The notes beneath the pieces were generated by a model. That model had not been told where the DNA came from, ran no database searches, and saw only the letters and a list, made by a program, of their open reading frames with translations. A program made the position numbers and the translations under genes. DNA of 64,000 nt from Clostridia bacterium. GTDB taxonomy: Bacteria; Bacillota_A; Clostridia; Oscillospirales; Acutalibacteraceae. The stretch spans positions 186,001-250,000 of the forward strand of contig JAFTLL010000003.1 of assembly GCA_017456015.1 (NCBI GenBank). The letters are read 5' to 3'. This document shows, piece by piece, positions 8,690-17,591 of this stretch. Positions within the stretch are counted from its first letter, which is position 1. The number at the start of each line of letters is the position of its first letter.

Positions 8690-9865
8690 TTAGCGTTGGA
8701 TTGTTTTTAAAAAGACTTCAATACGCGCAAGCGCGGTTTTAATATGTTGAATTGAATAGCAATAAGAGGCACGAACAAATCCCTCTCCGCTATCGCCGAA
8801 AGCACTTCCCGGAACCAAAGCCACGCTTTGTTCATACAGCAAACGTTCGCAAAATTCCTCCGAGGTCATGCCGGTAGATGTAATATTCGGGAAAGCATAA
8901 AAGGCGCCCTTGGGTTCAAAACAGGTCAACCCCAAACGATTAAAACCGTCAACAATGATTTTTCGCCTGTTGTTGTATTCCTCTCGCATCTTAACAACAT
9001 CGGCTTTTCCGTTTTTTAAGGCATCAATTGCCGCATATTGCGAAGTAGACGGCGCGCTCATGATACCGAATTGATGAATTTTGGTCATCTGCTTCAAAAT
9101 CGGTTCGGGACCACAGGCATAACCTAAACGCCAACCGGTCATAGAAAAGCTTTTAGAAAAACCGTTAATCAGCACTGTGCGTTCCTGCATATTTTTGATT
9201 CCGGCAATCGACTGATGACGAGTATTGGAAAAGGTCAATTCCGAGTAAATTTCATCCGAAAGAATCATGATGTTTGTTTTTTCAATCACTTCTGCGATTC
9301 TTTCCAGGTCCTGCTTCTCCATAATGGCCCCGGTAGGATTGCAGGGATACGGCATGATTAAAACCTTTGTGTGTTCGGTAATTTTATCCAAGATATCTTC
9401 CGGGGTCAAGCGGAAGTTGTTTTCCTGCCGCGTGGGTACGATGACAGGTGTTCCGCCTGCAAGCAGTGTAAGCGGTTCATAACAAACAAAGCTGGGTTGC
9501 GGAATTAGTACCTCGTCCCCCGGTTCAACCAGCGCACGCAAAGCCGCATCAATGGCTTCGCTTCCGCCAACCGTAACTAAAATTTCAGTTTCCGGCCGAT
9601 AGTCCACACCGGCATATTCCCGCACATATGTCGAAATGGCACGCCGAAGTTCCAGTAATCCCCCGTTGGAGGTGTATCTCGTTTTTCCTTGTTCCAGCGA
9701 TGCAACAGCCGCTTGCCGAATATGCCAGGGCGTATGAAAATCCGGTTCACCTACACCAAGGGAGATTACATTCTCCATTTGTTCGGCTATATCGAAAAAT
9801 TTTCGTATGCCCGAAGGCTTAATATTGACTACCCGTTGATTTAAAACGCGAGTATAGTCCATCAT
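8690..9865 (-). CDS. PLP-dependent class I/II aminotransferase
   Basis: A fold-type I aminotransferase of 391 residues that transfers amino groups using pyridoxal phosphate; its substrate is unknown (aspartate/aromatic-type relatives are the usual annotation). Motifs: SLGVGEPDFHTPWHI, the YPCNPTGAIM turn, LSDEIYSEL, and the PLP lysine in NGFSKSFSMTGWRLGY. The start at 9863-9865 (ATGATG) overlaps the Lrp stop codon by ATGA and has AGGGGG upstream; a longer start would overlap the regulator by 40 bases. The co-operonic Lrp/AsnC protein suggests amino-acid-responsive control. Confidence 0.92.
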   Translation of the reverse strand: MMDYTRVLNQRVVNIKPSGIRKFFDIAEQMENVISLGVGEPDFHTPWHIRQAAVASLEQGKTRYTSNGGLLELRRAISTYVREYAGVDYRPETEILVTVGGSEAIDAALRALVEPGDEVLIPQPSFVCYEPLTLLAGGTPVIVPTRQENNFRLTPEDILDKITEHTKVLIMPYPCNPTGAIMEKQDLERIAEVIEKTNIMILSDEIYSELTFSNTRHQSIAGIKNMQERTVLINGFSKSFSMTGWRLGYACGPEPILKQMTKIHQFGIMSAPSTSQYAAIDALKNGKADVVKMREEYNNRRKIIVDGFNRLGLTCFEPKGAFYAFPNITSTGMTSEEFCERLLYEQSVALVPGSAFGDSGEGFVRASYCYSIQHIKTALARIEVFLKTIQR

Positions 9866-10341
9866 AAAGATATTTTCCCCCTGTCGTCGGAGAGATCGCA
9901 AAGATTAATGTCAAAATCCTTATACCGGCGAAGTACAAAATGGGTCGTTGTTGAAGTTACTTCTTTCATCGGTGCAAGGCATTTGGAAACAAACATACAA
10001 ACCTCTTGAAAGGTTTTCGCCTTTACGACAACATTAAAATCATATGCGCCTGACATTAAATAAACGCTTTCAATTTCTTCAAATTGTAAAAGTCGATCTG
10101 CTATTTTTTCAAATCCATCGTCTGCATCGGGAATGACTTTCAGTTCGATAATTGCAGATACCTTAGCACTGTCCAGCTTATCCCAATCAATTACGGTTTT
10201 ATAGCCGCGAATCAATCCGCTTTCTTCCATTTCCTTGGTTTGTGCCCGAACCTCATCTTCGGTTAAATTGCACATCACCGCAAGGTCATGCACTGCATAT
10301 CTTGCATTTTCCGACAAACGCTTTAATAATTCGATATTCAT
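9862..10341 (-). CDS. Lrp/AsnC-family transcriptional regulator
   Basis: A 159-residue Lrp-type regulator: N-terminal helix-turn-helix (residues 1-60, VRAQTKEMEESGLIRGYKT at its end) and a C-terminal RAM/ACT-like ligand-binding domain (about 68-145, ending THFVLRRYKD). Such proteins sense amino acids as octamers or dimers. Translationally coupled to the aminotransferase downstream, and divergent from the ACT/PFL pair, whose promoter region it shares. Confidence 0.93.
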   Translation of the reverse strand: MNIELLKRLSENARYAVHDLAVMCNLTEDEVRAQTKEMEESGLIRGYKTVIDWDKLDSAKVSAIIELKVIPDADDGFEKIADRLLQFEEIESVYLMSGAYDFNVVVKAKTFQEVCMFVSKCLAPMKEVTSTTTHFVLRRYKDFDINLCDLSDDRGKISL

Positions 10342-10373
10342 ATCAATTCAACCTCACACACTCATTTTACTCA

Positions 10374-10402
10374 ATCATAGCACAAAATTAAGTAAATTCC
10401 AA
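10374..10402 (-). promoter_or_regulatory. Promoter of the lrp-aminotransferase operon
   Basis: Minus strand TTGGAA (10397-10402) and TATGAT (10374-10379), 17-base spacer, with an extended TGC before the -10. Confidence 0.6.
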
Positions 10403-10414
10403 CTCTTTTTTGTG

Positions 10415-10443
10415 TTTACTTTTAATTTTAGGTGTGTTACAAT
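10415..10443 (+). promoter_or_regulatory. Promoter of the ACT-PFL operon
   Basis: TTTACT (10415-10420), 17-base spacer, TACAAT (10438-10443), 27 bases before the ATG with GAGGTGA in between. It is divergent from the lrp promoter, so an Lrp-type protein binding here could affect both. Confidence 0.6.
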
Positions 10444-10470
10444 AAATGAAAATTGTTTTGAGGTGATATT

Positions 10471-10740
10471 ATGAGAGCTGTTTTAACCGTAATCGGTAAA
10501 GACACCGTAGGCATTCTGGCAGCCGTTTCGGCCAAATGTGCCCAATTTAATGTAAATATCAATGAGGTTACACAGTCGGTATTACAGGATTTGTTCTGTA
10601 TGATTATGATGTGCGATATTGAAAAAATGAATACTACACTTTCAGAATTTTCCGATGCCCTAACCACACTCGGAAAAGAAATGTCCTTATCCATCACGGT
10701 AATGCATGAGGATATTTTCAATTCCATGCACACCATTTAA
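10471..10740 (+). CDS. ACT-domain protein (UPF0237)
   Basis: An 89-residue single ACT domain ([20 protein letters not shown] at the start) of the UPF0237/GcvR-like type. ACT domains bind small ligands such as amino acids. The gene is almost always found just before a PFL-family gene, as here (11-base gap), so the two are expected to act together. The pathway is not established. Confidence 0.9.
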   Translation: MRAVLTVIGKDTVGILAAVSAKCAQFNVNINEVTQSVLQDLFCMIMMCDIEKMNTTLSEFSDALTTLGKEMSLSITVMHEDIFNSMHTI

Positions 10741-10751
10741 CGGAGGGCGCA

Positions 10752-12110
10752 ATGTATAATACTTTTGATATTCTGGAAACTATACGCATGATTCAGGACG
10801 AGCACCTGGATATCCGCACCGTAACAATGGGCATTTCATTGTTAGATTGCATTGACAGCGACATCAACAAGGCCTGCGATAAAGTTTATGATAAAATCGT
10901 GCGTAGCGCGGGGCGTTTGGTTTCGGTTTGCGAAAAAATCGAAAAAAAGTACGGTATACCGATTATCAACAAACGTATTTCGGTAACTCCCATCGCCATG
11001 CTTTGCGCTGCCTGTTCCGGTGCAAACCCTGTGCGTTTTGCCAAGGTTTTGGAAAAAGCGGCCAAAGAAATCGGTGTTAATTTCATCGGCGGATATTCTG
11101 CCTTGGTGCAAAAAGGGTTTGCAAGCGGAGATTATGCGCTGATTCAAAGCATTCCGGAAGCCTTGGCAGAAACCGAGCATATTTGTTCCTCGGTGAATAT
11201 CGGTTCTACCAAAGCCGGTATCAACATGGACGCTGTGGCCATGATGGGAAGCATAATCAAACAAACCGCCGAACGCACCGCAGACAGAAACTGCATCGGT
11301 GCCGCGAAATTGGTTGTGTTTTGCAACGCTCCGGAAGACAATCCGTTTATGGCCGGCGCTTTTCACGGTGTCGGTGAAGCCGATTGCGTAATCAATGTCG
11401 GTGTTTCCGGACCGGGTGTTGTGCGTGCGGCCCTTGCAAAATCAGAAGGCTTAGATTTGGGTGGCGTTGCAGAACTGATTAAGAAAACTGCTTTTAAAAT
11501 CACCCGCATGGGGCAACTGGTTGCTATGGAGGCTTCCAAAGAGCTGTATGTCCCCTTCGGTATTGTCGACCTTTCCCTGGCTCCAACGCCGGCCGTCGGT
11601 GATTCGGTTGCACATATTTTAGAGGAAATGGGTCTGGAATCCTGTGGTGCTTACGGTACAACCGCAGCGCTGGCTTTACTCAATGACGCAGTTAAAAAAG
11701 GAGGCGTAATGGCATCCTCCTATGTCGGTGGTTTGTCGGGTGCTTTTATTCCGGTAACAGAGGATGCAGGTATGATAGATGCAGCCACACGCGGCTCGCT
11801 TACCTTAGAAAAATTAGAAGCAATGACCGCCGTCTGTTCGGTTGGATTGGATATGATTAATATTCCCGGTGATACAGATGATTGTATCATTTCCGGTATT
11901 ATAGCCGATGAAGCCGCAATCGGTATGGTCAACAGCAAAACCACCGCTGTTCGCTTGATTCCCGCTATTGGTAAAAAAGTCGGCGACACCTTATCTTTCG
12001 GTGGATTACTCGGTGGCGGCCCGGTTATGCCGGTAAATCGCTTTGGTAATCAAAAATTTATTCAGCGCGGCGGCCGAATTCCGGCTCCCCTGCAAAGTTT
12101 AAAAAATTAA
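10752..12110 (+). CDS. PFL-family protein (UPF0210/DUF711)
   Basis: A 452-residue protein of the UPF0210 family, related to pyruvate-formate-lyase folds but without a known reaction. Recognisable by [19 protein letters not shown], a long glycine-rich core and a C-terminal [10 protein letters not shown] motif. No glycyl-radical activase is nearby, so glycyl-radical chemistry should not be assumed. Second gene of the ACT-PFL operon. Confidence 0.92.
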   Translation: MYNTFDILETIRMIQDEHLDIRTVTMGISLLDCIDSDINKACDKVYDKIVRSAGRLVSVCEKIEKKYGIPIINKRISVTPIAMLCAACSGANPVRFAKVLEKAAKEIGVNFIGGYSALVQKGFASGDYALIQSIPEALAETEHICSSVNIGSTKAGINMDAVAMMGSIIKQTAERTADRNCIGAAKLVVFCNAPEDNPFMAGAFHGVGEADCVINVGVSGPGVVRAALAKSEGLDLGGVAELIKKTAFKITRMGQLVAMEASKELYVPFGIVDLSLAPTPAVGDSVAHILEEMGLESCGAYGTTAALALLNDAVKKGGVMASSYVGGLSGAFIPVTEDAGMIDAATRGSLTLEKLEAMTAVCSVGLDMINIPGDTDDCIISGIIADEAAIGMVNSKTTAVRLIPAIGKKVGDTLSFGGLLGGGPVMPVNRFGNQKFIQRGGRIPAPLQSLKN

Positions 12111-12118
12111 AAAATTTC

Positions 12119-12169
12119 CACCTCCTTTTTTATGCAAATTTGGTTATGCTAAATTAGGAGGTGATTTTT
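12119..12169 (+). promoter_or_regulatory. Hairpin containing the ribosome site of the next gene
   Basis: CACCTCCT (12119-12126) pairs perfectly with AGGAGGTG (12156-12163), with a further TTTA/TAAA pairing inside, and is followed by ATTTTTT and the ATG at 12171. The structure can serve as an intrinsic terminator for the PFL gene and at the same time hide the Shine-Dalgarno of the small gene. Confidence 0.55.
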
Positions 12170-12170
12170 T

Positions 12171-12359
12171 ATGAGCAACAAAATTCCGATTTCACCGGTA
12201 TCCGCAGCCGGTGCAGATGCACAAGGCAGTTTTTCGTTGCAAAGCTCACCCTTTTTTAATGGTTTGCCAATAATGTTACAGGAAAGCATATTGCAGAGCA
12301 ATGCAACCGTCCAAAGCGAAGACGAATTAAAACAATTGGTCGACCATTTGTATCGGTAA
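12171..12359 (+). CDS. Small protein of unknown function (62 aa)
   Basis: I do not recognise this protein. It is soluble, Ser/Gln-rich in the first half, with an acidic amphipathic C-terminal helix (about residues 48-60). Support for a real gene: a perfect AGGAGGTGA eight bases before the ATG, a position between two real genes on the same strand, and no overlap with other coding. The ribosome site lies in a hairpin, so expression may be conditional. Confidence 0.55.
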   Translation: MSNKIPISPVSAAGADAQGSFSLQSSPFFNGLPIMLQESILQSNATVQSEDELKQLVDHLYR

Positions 12360-12402
12360 CGAATATATCCCTTCTTTTACAACCATAAATTTTTGAAATA
12401 TA

Positions 12403-12431
12403 TTGACATAATTTGTCAATAATGGTATAAT
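12403..12431 (+). promoter_or_regulatory. Consensus sigma-A promoter of the AbrB-type gene
   Basis: TTGACA (12403-12408), 17-base spacer, TATAAT (12426-12431), extended by TGG. The -35 starts an inverted repeat (TTGACA and TGTCAA separated by five bases, 12403-12419), and the right arm TTTGTCAAT differs by one base from the Spo0A box TTTGTCRAA. This suggests repression by Spo0A, as for B. subtilis abrB, or autoregulation. Confidence 0.75.
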
Positions 12432-12458
12432 ATTGTAAAATTTTAAGGAGGGATTTTT

Positions 12459-12704
12459 ATGCGCGCAACAGGCATAACTCGTAAAGTGGATTCCTTAGGT
12501 CGCGTTGTCATCCCCAAAGAACTACGCAATAAACTTTATATTGAAGACGACAAGGATTCTTTTGAAATTTTTGTAGAGGATGATGCAATCATTCTCAAAA
12601 AATACCAACCCAGCTGTTGTATTTGCGGTAGTTTTGACGGCATTAAAAATTACAAAAATAAATTTTTTTGCGAGAACTGTTTAACCGAACTAAAAGAACT
12701 TTAA
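12459..12704 (+). CDS. AbrB/SpoVT-type transition-state regulator
   Basis: An 81-residue swapped-hairpin AbrB DNA-binding domain (residues 1-48: TGITRKVDSLGRVVIPKELR) followed by a short tail with four cysteines in CxxC...CxxC pairs (CCICG and FFCENC), probably a small zinc knuckle. AbrB proteins repress post-exponential genes in Firmicutes. ATG with AAGGAGGG upstream; ends at a strong hairpin. Confidence 0.9.
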   Translation: MRATGITRKVDSLGRVVIPKELRNKLYIEDDKDSFEIFVEDDAIILKKYQPSCCICGSFDGIKNYKNKFFCENCLTELKEL

Positions 12705-12712
12705 CCCAACAA

Positions 12713-12746
12713 TAAAAAAACGGAACCCGACCGGGTTCCGTTTTTT
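12713..12746. terminator. Bidirectional terminator
   Basis: CGGAACCCG-AC-CGGGTTCCG stem flanked by A7 on the left and T6 on the right, between the convergent abrB-type gene and uxuB. Confidence 0.92.
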
Positions 12747-12757
12747 GTCGTATTAAA

Positions 12758-13579
12758 TTATACACCGGAGTATGCGGAAAAACCGCCGTCGACCGGAACA
12801 ACAATGCCGGTTACAAAACTGGATTTTGTACTGTCGGTTAGCCAGTTTAATGTACCTAAAAGTTCCTCAGCCTCGCCGAAGCGCTTCATGGGAGTGGCAT
12901 TTAGAATCTTCTTGGTGCGCGGTGTGGGATTTCCCGCTTCATCAAACAACAAAGCACGGTTCTGCCCTGTTACAAAGAAGCCGGGCGCAATGGCGTTTAC
13001 ACGAACATTTTGCTCTGCAAAATGCACCGCCAGCCATTGTGTGAAATTAGAAATTGCCGCTTTTGCAGCGCTATATGCAGGAATTTTAGTAAGTGGTCGA
13101 TAGGCATTCATTGAAGAAACATTCAGAATGCAGCAACCGGTTTCGTTCAACATGTCTTTGGCAAAAACTTGCGTTGGCAGTAACGTGCCCATAATGTTAA
13201 GATTGAAAACAAAATCAAAACCGGACTTATCCAAATTAAAGAAGGTTAAAAGTTCCTTTTCTTCTTCATCGCCGGGCTGAAATGTTTCATGAACCGTTGT
13301 GCATTTTGGACTGTTTCCGCCGGCACCGTTAATTAAAATTTTACATTTGCCGAGGTCTTTTAAAATTTGCGCGTGTACAGCATTAAGGTCCTCTTTATCT
13401 AGTACATTGGCTTTATACGCCTTGGCTGTACCGCCCTGCTGAGAGATTTCATCAGCAACCGCTTGTGCAGCTTTTTCGTTTAAATCCAAAATCGCAACCG
13501 CATAACCGTTTTTCGCCATTTCTTTGGCAAAGGCACCGCAAAGGACACCGCCGCCGCCGGTAATTACAACACAACTCAT
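12758..13579 (-). CDS. uxuB: SDR oxidoreductase, probable mannonate oxidoreductase
   Basis: A 273-residue short-chain dehydrogenase. It has the NAD(P)-binding TGGGGVLCG motif near the N-terminus, INGAGG, and the catalytic Ser/Tyr/Lys in NVSSMNAY and YSAAKAA. In this place, behind uxuA and uxaC, it is most probably the SDR-type fructuronate reductase that interconverts fructuronate and mannonate (B. subtilis YjmF type). The substrate is inferred from context. Confidence 0.85.
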   Translation of the reverse strand: MSCVVITGGGGVLCGAFAKEMAKNGYAVAILDLNEKAAQAVADEISQQGGTAKAYKANVLDKEDLNAVHAQILKDLGKCKILINGAGGNSPKCTTVHETFQPGDEEEKELLTFFNLDKSGFDFVFNLNIMGTLLPTQVFAKDMLNETGCCILNVSSMNAYRPLTKIPAYSAAKAAISNFTQWLAVHFAEQNVRVNAIAPGFFVTGQNRALLFDEAGNPTPRTKKILNATPMKRFGEAEELLGTLNWLTDSTKSSFVTGIVVPVDGGFSAYSGV

Positions 13580-13582
13580 CTT

Positions 13583-14620
13583 TTATTCTCCTTTTTCTAT
13601 GGCTTCAAATAAACCGGCCAGATAGGTTGCACCAAGAGCACGGTCATACAAACCGTAACCGTATTTCCCGGTTTCTCCCCAAATCATACGGCCGTGGTCA
13701 GGACGAACATAGCCATCAAATCCATTCTTTACCAAAGCTTTGGCAATACCATACATATCAACAGAACCGCACGCGGTTGGATGGCCGACCTCCTCAAATT
13801 TGCGGTCACCTGTATGTTTGATATTGCGCAGATGCACAAAATGAATTCTATCGGCAAAACGACCGGCCATACGTACCAAATCATTGCTTTCAGAAGCGCC
13901 GAGCGAACCGGTACAAAAGGTTAATCCGTTGGCCTTACTGTCAACCAGGCTCAAAAAGCGTTCAATATTCTTTTCGCAGGTCACAATACGCGGCAAGCCG
14001 AAAATGCCCCACGGCGGGTCATCCGGATGAACAGCAAGGTTAACGCCGCTTTCTTCTGCAACCGGGACAACGGCTTCCAAGAAGGTTTTCAAGTTTTTCC
14101 ACAAATCCTCCTCAGACAAGGCGGCATATTGTTGCAACAGTTGCTTTAAATCCTCCTTGCTATAACTTTCGTCCCAGCCGGGCAAAGAAAGCGAGCTGGT
14201 CAACGGATTCATTTCCAGGACCGTTTTTTCATCATAAGCCAAAGCGTTTGCACCATCCGGCTGCGCGTGTTCCAGTTCACTGCGCAACCAGTCAAAAACC
14301 GGCATGAAATTATAGCAAACGCATTTCACTCCGGCTTTTCCCAGCCGACGAATGTTTTCACAATAGTTGGCAATATGGCGCGCGGCGTTTTCATTGCCGA
14401 GTTTAATGTCTTCTGAAACAGGTACGCTTTCCACAACCTCAAATTCCAGGCCATTTTCCTCTGCCTGTCGCTTGATTTTCTCTATGCTCTCGGTACTCCA
14501 TACCTCACCTACCGGAACATCATAAACGGCCGACACAATGCCTGTCATCGTAGGGATTTGCCGAATTTTTTCCAGCGTTATCGGGTCGTTTTCACCATAC
14601 CATCTGAATGTCAGTTTCAT
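13583..14620 (-). CDS. uxuA: Mannonate dehydratase
   Basis: UxuA removes water from D-mannonate to give 2-keto-3-deoxygluconate in hexuronate breakdown. The 345-residue xylose-isomerase-like TIM barrel has FRWYGENDP at the start, NFMPVFDW, AVHPDDPP, TFCTGSLGAS, FVHLRN and RPDHGRM, which carry the family's His/Cys/Asp ligands. It lies three bases upstream of the SDR gene and one base after uxaC. Confidence 0.96.
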   Translation of the reverse strand: MKLTFRWYGENDPITLEKIRQIPTMTGIVSAVYDVPVGEVWSTESIEKIKRQAEENGLEFEVVESVPVSEDIKLGNENAARHIANYCENIRRLGKAGVKCVCYNFMPVFDWLRSELEHAQPDGANALAYDEKTVLEMNPLTSSLSLPGWDESYSKEDLKQLLQQYAALSEEDLWKNLKTFLEAVVPVAEESGVNLAVHPDDPPWGIFGLPRIVTCEKNIERFLSLVDSKANGLTFCTGSLGASESNDLVRMAGRFADRIHFVHLRNIKHTGDRKFEEVGHPTACGSVDMYGIAKALVKNGFDGYVRPDHGRMIWGETGKYGYGLYDRALGATYLAGLFEAIEKGE

Positions 14621-15985
14621 TTATTTTCCTCCAATTCTCTTTGCTATATTTTTATAAGCTACGCGTTCAGCGATTTCGGTTGCCGCTGACATATCAACCT
14701 CTCCTTTTTGCGCCATATCCCCTAAAAAGGATGCCAAAATACGGCGGAAATAGTCGTGCCGTGCATAGGAGAGAAAACTACGACTGTCGGTCAGCATGCC
14801 GTAAAAAGTGCCAAGGGCACGATTTTCTGCAATAATTTGCAATTCCTCAGCAATGCCACGCTTGTGGTCACAGAACCACCATGCCGCACCACAGTGCACA
14901 TTACGAAATGCTCCTGCGATGGTTGCAATCTGCTCGGCGGCACCGGAATTCAATGTATAAATAATGGTTTCCGGCAGACCGGAGGCGTTTTCGATTGCGT
15001 CGAGCATATGAATCAAGTCGTCCCCGTTTACTGCGTTGCCGATACAATCCACACCGCAATCTGCACCCAGTTGTTCAAAAAGGCCTGTATTGGCATTTCG
15101 GTAAACCGCCAGATGCCATTGCATGACCAGATTTCGTTCCTTATAGGCTTTTGCGAGGAAGCAATACATATAACCCAAAAACCCACTATATTCCGGCCAA
15201 GTAATCGTTTCTCCGACAAGCGCCTTTTTAAAGGCAGCATCCGCCTCGGCATCAGAAGCAACATAAGTTGGGAAGTACGGGATGCCGACATCCGTAAAAG
15301 TGCATCCGTTTTCGACAAAGCTATCCAAACGGGAGAGCAACGCCGAGCAAAGCGAAGCAAGGTCATGTATATTGGTATTGGCTGCCTTGGATAATGCAAC
15401 TATATAATCCGCATAGCCCTCGCGCATAATCAAGAGCAAATTGTCGGTTCTGAAAGAGGGCGCAACCACGGTTTGAAAGCTGTTGTCTTCCCGGAGTTTT
15501 GCATGATATTCCAAAGAATCTGCCGGGTCATCGGTTGTGGCAATATAGTTTACATTGGCCGCCTTAATACATTTGCGGGGCGAAAGTCCGGTTTTGGCAA
15601 TGTAGTTATTTGCCTGTTCCCAAATGCGGTCGGCATTTTGTTTGTTAATCGGTAGGTCAATGCCGAAAAATTGCGATAATTCCATATGACTCCAATGATA
15701 CAGCGGATTGCCGGCCGCCAAAGAAATGGCTTCGGCATAAGCCGTGAATTTTTCTTTATCCGAGCTCGAACCGGTTATGTATTCTTCCGATATGCCGGCT
15801 GTGCGCATCAAGCGCCATTTATAATGGTCCCCTGCCAACCAGATTTTGCCGATATTTTCAAACGGCTTGTCTTCATAAATTTCTTTGGGAGAAAGATGAC
15901 AGTGATAATCATAAATCGGAGCAGAACCAATTACTGAATATAATTTTTTTGCTGTTTTATTTTCAAGTAAATAATTTTTATGCAT
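14621..15985 (-). CDS. uxaC: Glucuronate/uronate isomerase
   Basis: UxaC converts D-glucuronate to D-fructuronate, the first step of uronate use. The 454-residue amidohydrolase-like barrel has YDYHCHLSPKEIYED (metal His residues) at the N-terminus, TTDDPADSL, and the AWWFCDHKRGIAEEL region. ATG with GAGGAGA upstream. With uxuA and the SDR it completes glucuronate to KDG; the KDG kinase and aldolase are not in this window. Confidence 0.96.
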   Translation of the reverse strand: MHKNYLLENKTAKKLYSVIGSAPIYDYHCHLSPKEIYEDKPFENIGKIWLAGDHYKWRLMRTAGISEEYITGSSSDKEKFTAYAEAISLAAGNPLYHWSHMELSQFFGIDLPINKQNADRIWEQANNYIAKTGLSPRKCIKAANVNYIATTDDPADSLEYHAKLREDNSFQTVVAPSFRTDNLLLIMREGYADYIVALSKAANTNIHDLASLCSALLSRLDSFVENGCTFTDVGIPYFPTYVASDAEADAAFKKALVGETITWPEYSGFLGYMYCFLAKAYKERNLVMQWHLAVYRNANTGLFEQLGADCGVDCIGNAVNGDDLIHMLDAIENASGLPETIIYTLNSGAAEQIATIAGAFRNVHCGAAWWFCDHKRGIAEELQIIAENRALGTFYGMLTDSRSFLSYARHDYFRRILASFLGDMAQKGEVDMSAATEIAERVAYKNIAKRIGGK

Positions 15986-16022
15986 TATATCTCCTCATTT
16001 ATTTGTTATTGTTTTCCGGACT

Positions 16023-16817
16023 TTATTCTCCCCAATCTACGTCTTCATCGGGCGAAGCATAAGGAAGCAAGCCTAATTCTCTGCGCTTTTCAATATCCTC
16101 ATCGGGGTGCTCTGCATAATATGGTTCAATGACATATTTTAAGACAACCGGAAAGATGGTGAATTGAATAATAAAGGAACGCAGAGCCGGAACAAAAAAG
16201 AGAAATAGAAGAAAGAGAACCAGGAAACCGAGGCCTCCCATAATCCAACCGATGCCGAATACAATCAAATACAGCACAAGCAGGCAGAGCGTTGTTATCA
16301 AATTACGGACGAAACCGCATATGGCAAGCAAAAAAGAATTTTTATAAATCTGCACAATACTGAAATTAAAGGTAATCGCCAGTACATAACGGTAATAACC
16401 AGAGAAAATGAAAAGTAGCGCAACGATAAGCGAAAAAACCAGTCCAACAACACCTACAAGAGAATCGGAAAGTAGATAAAAGAAATATATATCACATGCA
16501 AGAATGATAATAAACATCAAATCAATGATGCTGATTGCCAAACCCTGTTTCCAGTTCTTTTTAACCGTTTCAAAATAATCGCTGGTTAAGAAAAGATGGC
16601 GGTCATGTGAAATGGTGCGTGTTATGAAAGTAAGTCCCACCTGGCCGAGACCGACCGTAACAACCGGAAGGGACAGAAGCGCCGTCCACAAATTGGCCAA
16701 AACTAAATTTTTAAAATTACGGCCCAGCAATTCAAAAAACCGCCAAAAGTCTTTTTTCTCCGGCTGATTTTTCGAAACACCCGGACCTTCTTTATTGTAG
16801 TTGAAAAGCAAACCCAT
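16023..16817 (-). CDS. YesL-like membrane protein (DUF624)
   Basis: A 264-residue multi-spanning membrane protein of the DUF624/YesL type: N-terminal FWRFFELLGRNFKNLVLANL followed by five or six hydrophobic segments. YesL-type genes often accompany carbohydrate uptake or degradation genes, as here upstream of uxaC. The biochemical role is unknown. Three bases separate it from the upstream membrane protein gene. Confidence 0.75.
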   Translation of the reverse strand: MGLLFNYNKEGPGVSKNQPEKKDFWRFFELLGRNFKNLVLANLWTALLSLPVVTVGLGQVGLTFITRTISHDRHLFLTSDYFETVKKNWKQGLAISIIDLMFIIILACDIYFFYLLSDSLVGVVGLVFSLIVALLFIFSGYYRYVLAITFNFSIVQIYKNSFLLAICGFVRNLITTLCLLVLYLIVFGIGWIMGGLGFLVLFLLFLFFVPALRSFIIQFTIFPVVLKYVIEPYYAEHPDEDIEKRRELGLLPYASPDEDVDWGE

Positions 16818-16819
16818 TT

Positions 16820-17503
16820 TTATTTCTCCTTTTTATACATGAATTTACGAAAATCAGTTTGCAAGAAACGATGACCAAACATAAATGCCAGTTGAGTCAT
16901 CAATGGGATTGCCGCTACAACCGCAATCATACACAATGCATTCGGTATCGAATATAAGTGTCCGGAAAAAGAAAAAACCAAATCAACCAAGGGACGAAAA
17001 CTAATATTAAGAAATCCGAAAACCATTTTTGCAAATGGCCACTTCATTGCAATAGCTGCTACATAGGCAATATAGGAGCAAAAGGCAGGAATTGCCGCAT
17101 ACACCCCGATACAAAAACCGCGAAACCGACTCTTGCTCTCTTTTTTTGCACGGTAGCCCGGCTGGCCCAACACTTCCGCCAATGCTTTAAAAAGTTGATA
17201 AAACAAAATCGCTTGAATGATTGTGCCACTGACAATTTTAACCCAAAGCGGACTTTCAGTACGAAGATATTCAACACGAATATCTTCACCTTCCGGCGGA
17301 ACATAAGAAGCTTTATCATCAAATACCTCTTCCCGAATGAGCTGGTATTTATTGTTTTCCACCTGATATATACGTGCTTTATACTCTTTTGTGGAAACCA
17401 TCATTACAAGGAAAGATAAAATTAAATACAGCAGCAGGTTTAATACACCACTGGTTAACATACGGGCAAAAACATTTTTTGCAATTTGAAAATCGGTTTT
17501 CAA
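16820..17503 (-). CDS. Membrane protein of unknown function in the uronate operon
   Basis: A roughly 227-residue membrane protein. A first hydrophobic segment lies near residues 15-33 and an extracytoplasmic-looking, charged loop (residues 35-85) precedes three or four further segments. I do not recognise the family. The start is TTG at 17501-17503, seven bases after GGAGG; the in-frame GTG at 17551 overlaps the promoter -10 and cannot be the start. It is the first gene of the operon that includes uxaC, uxuA and uxuB. Confidence 0.7.
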   Translation of the reverse strand: MKTDFQIAKNVFARMLTSGVLNLLLYLILSFLVMMVSTKEYKARIYQVENNKYQLIREEVFDDKASYVPPEGEDIRVEYLRTESPLWVKIVSGTIIQAILFYQLFKALAEVLGQPGYRAKKESKSRFRGFCIGVYAAIPAFCSYIAYVAAIAMKWPFAKMVFGFLNISFRPLVDLVFSFSGHLYSIPNALCMIAVVAAIPLMTQLAFMFGHRFLQTDFRKFMYKKEK

Positions 17504-17542
17504 TCTAAAACCTCCAAATATCTCGGTTGAATGAACATTATC

Positions 17543-17571
17543 ATTATACACGCGTCAAAGGCAAGATTCAA
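17543..17571 (-). promoter_or_regulatory. Promoter of the glucuronate operon
   Basis: Minus strand TTGAAT (17566-17571), 17-base spacer, TATAAT (17543-17548). The leader to the TTG start is about 30 bases. No clear operator repeat was seen. Confidence 0.65.
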
Positions 17572-17591
17572 GTACAATCTCATGAGAAAGG

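Noticed and set aside
17504..17551. GTG at 17551 as start of the first uronate-operon gene
   Set aside because: The codon overlaps the promoter -10, and a TTG at 17503 has a proper ribosome site.
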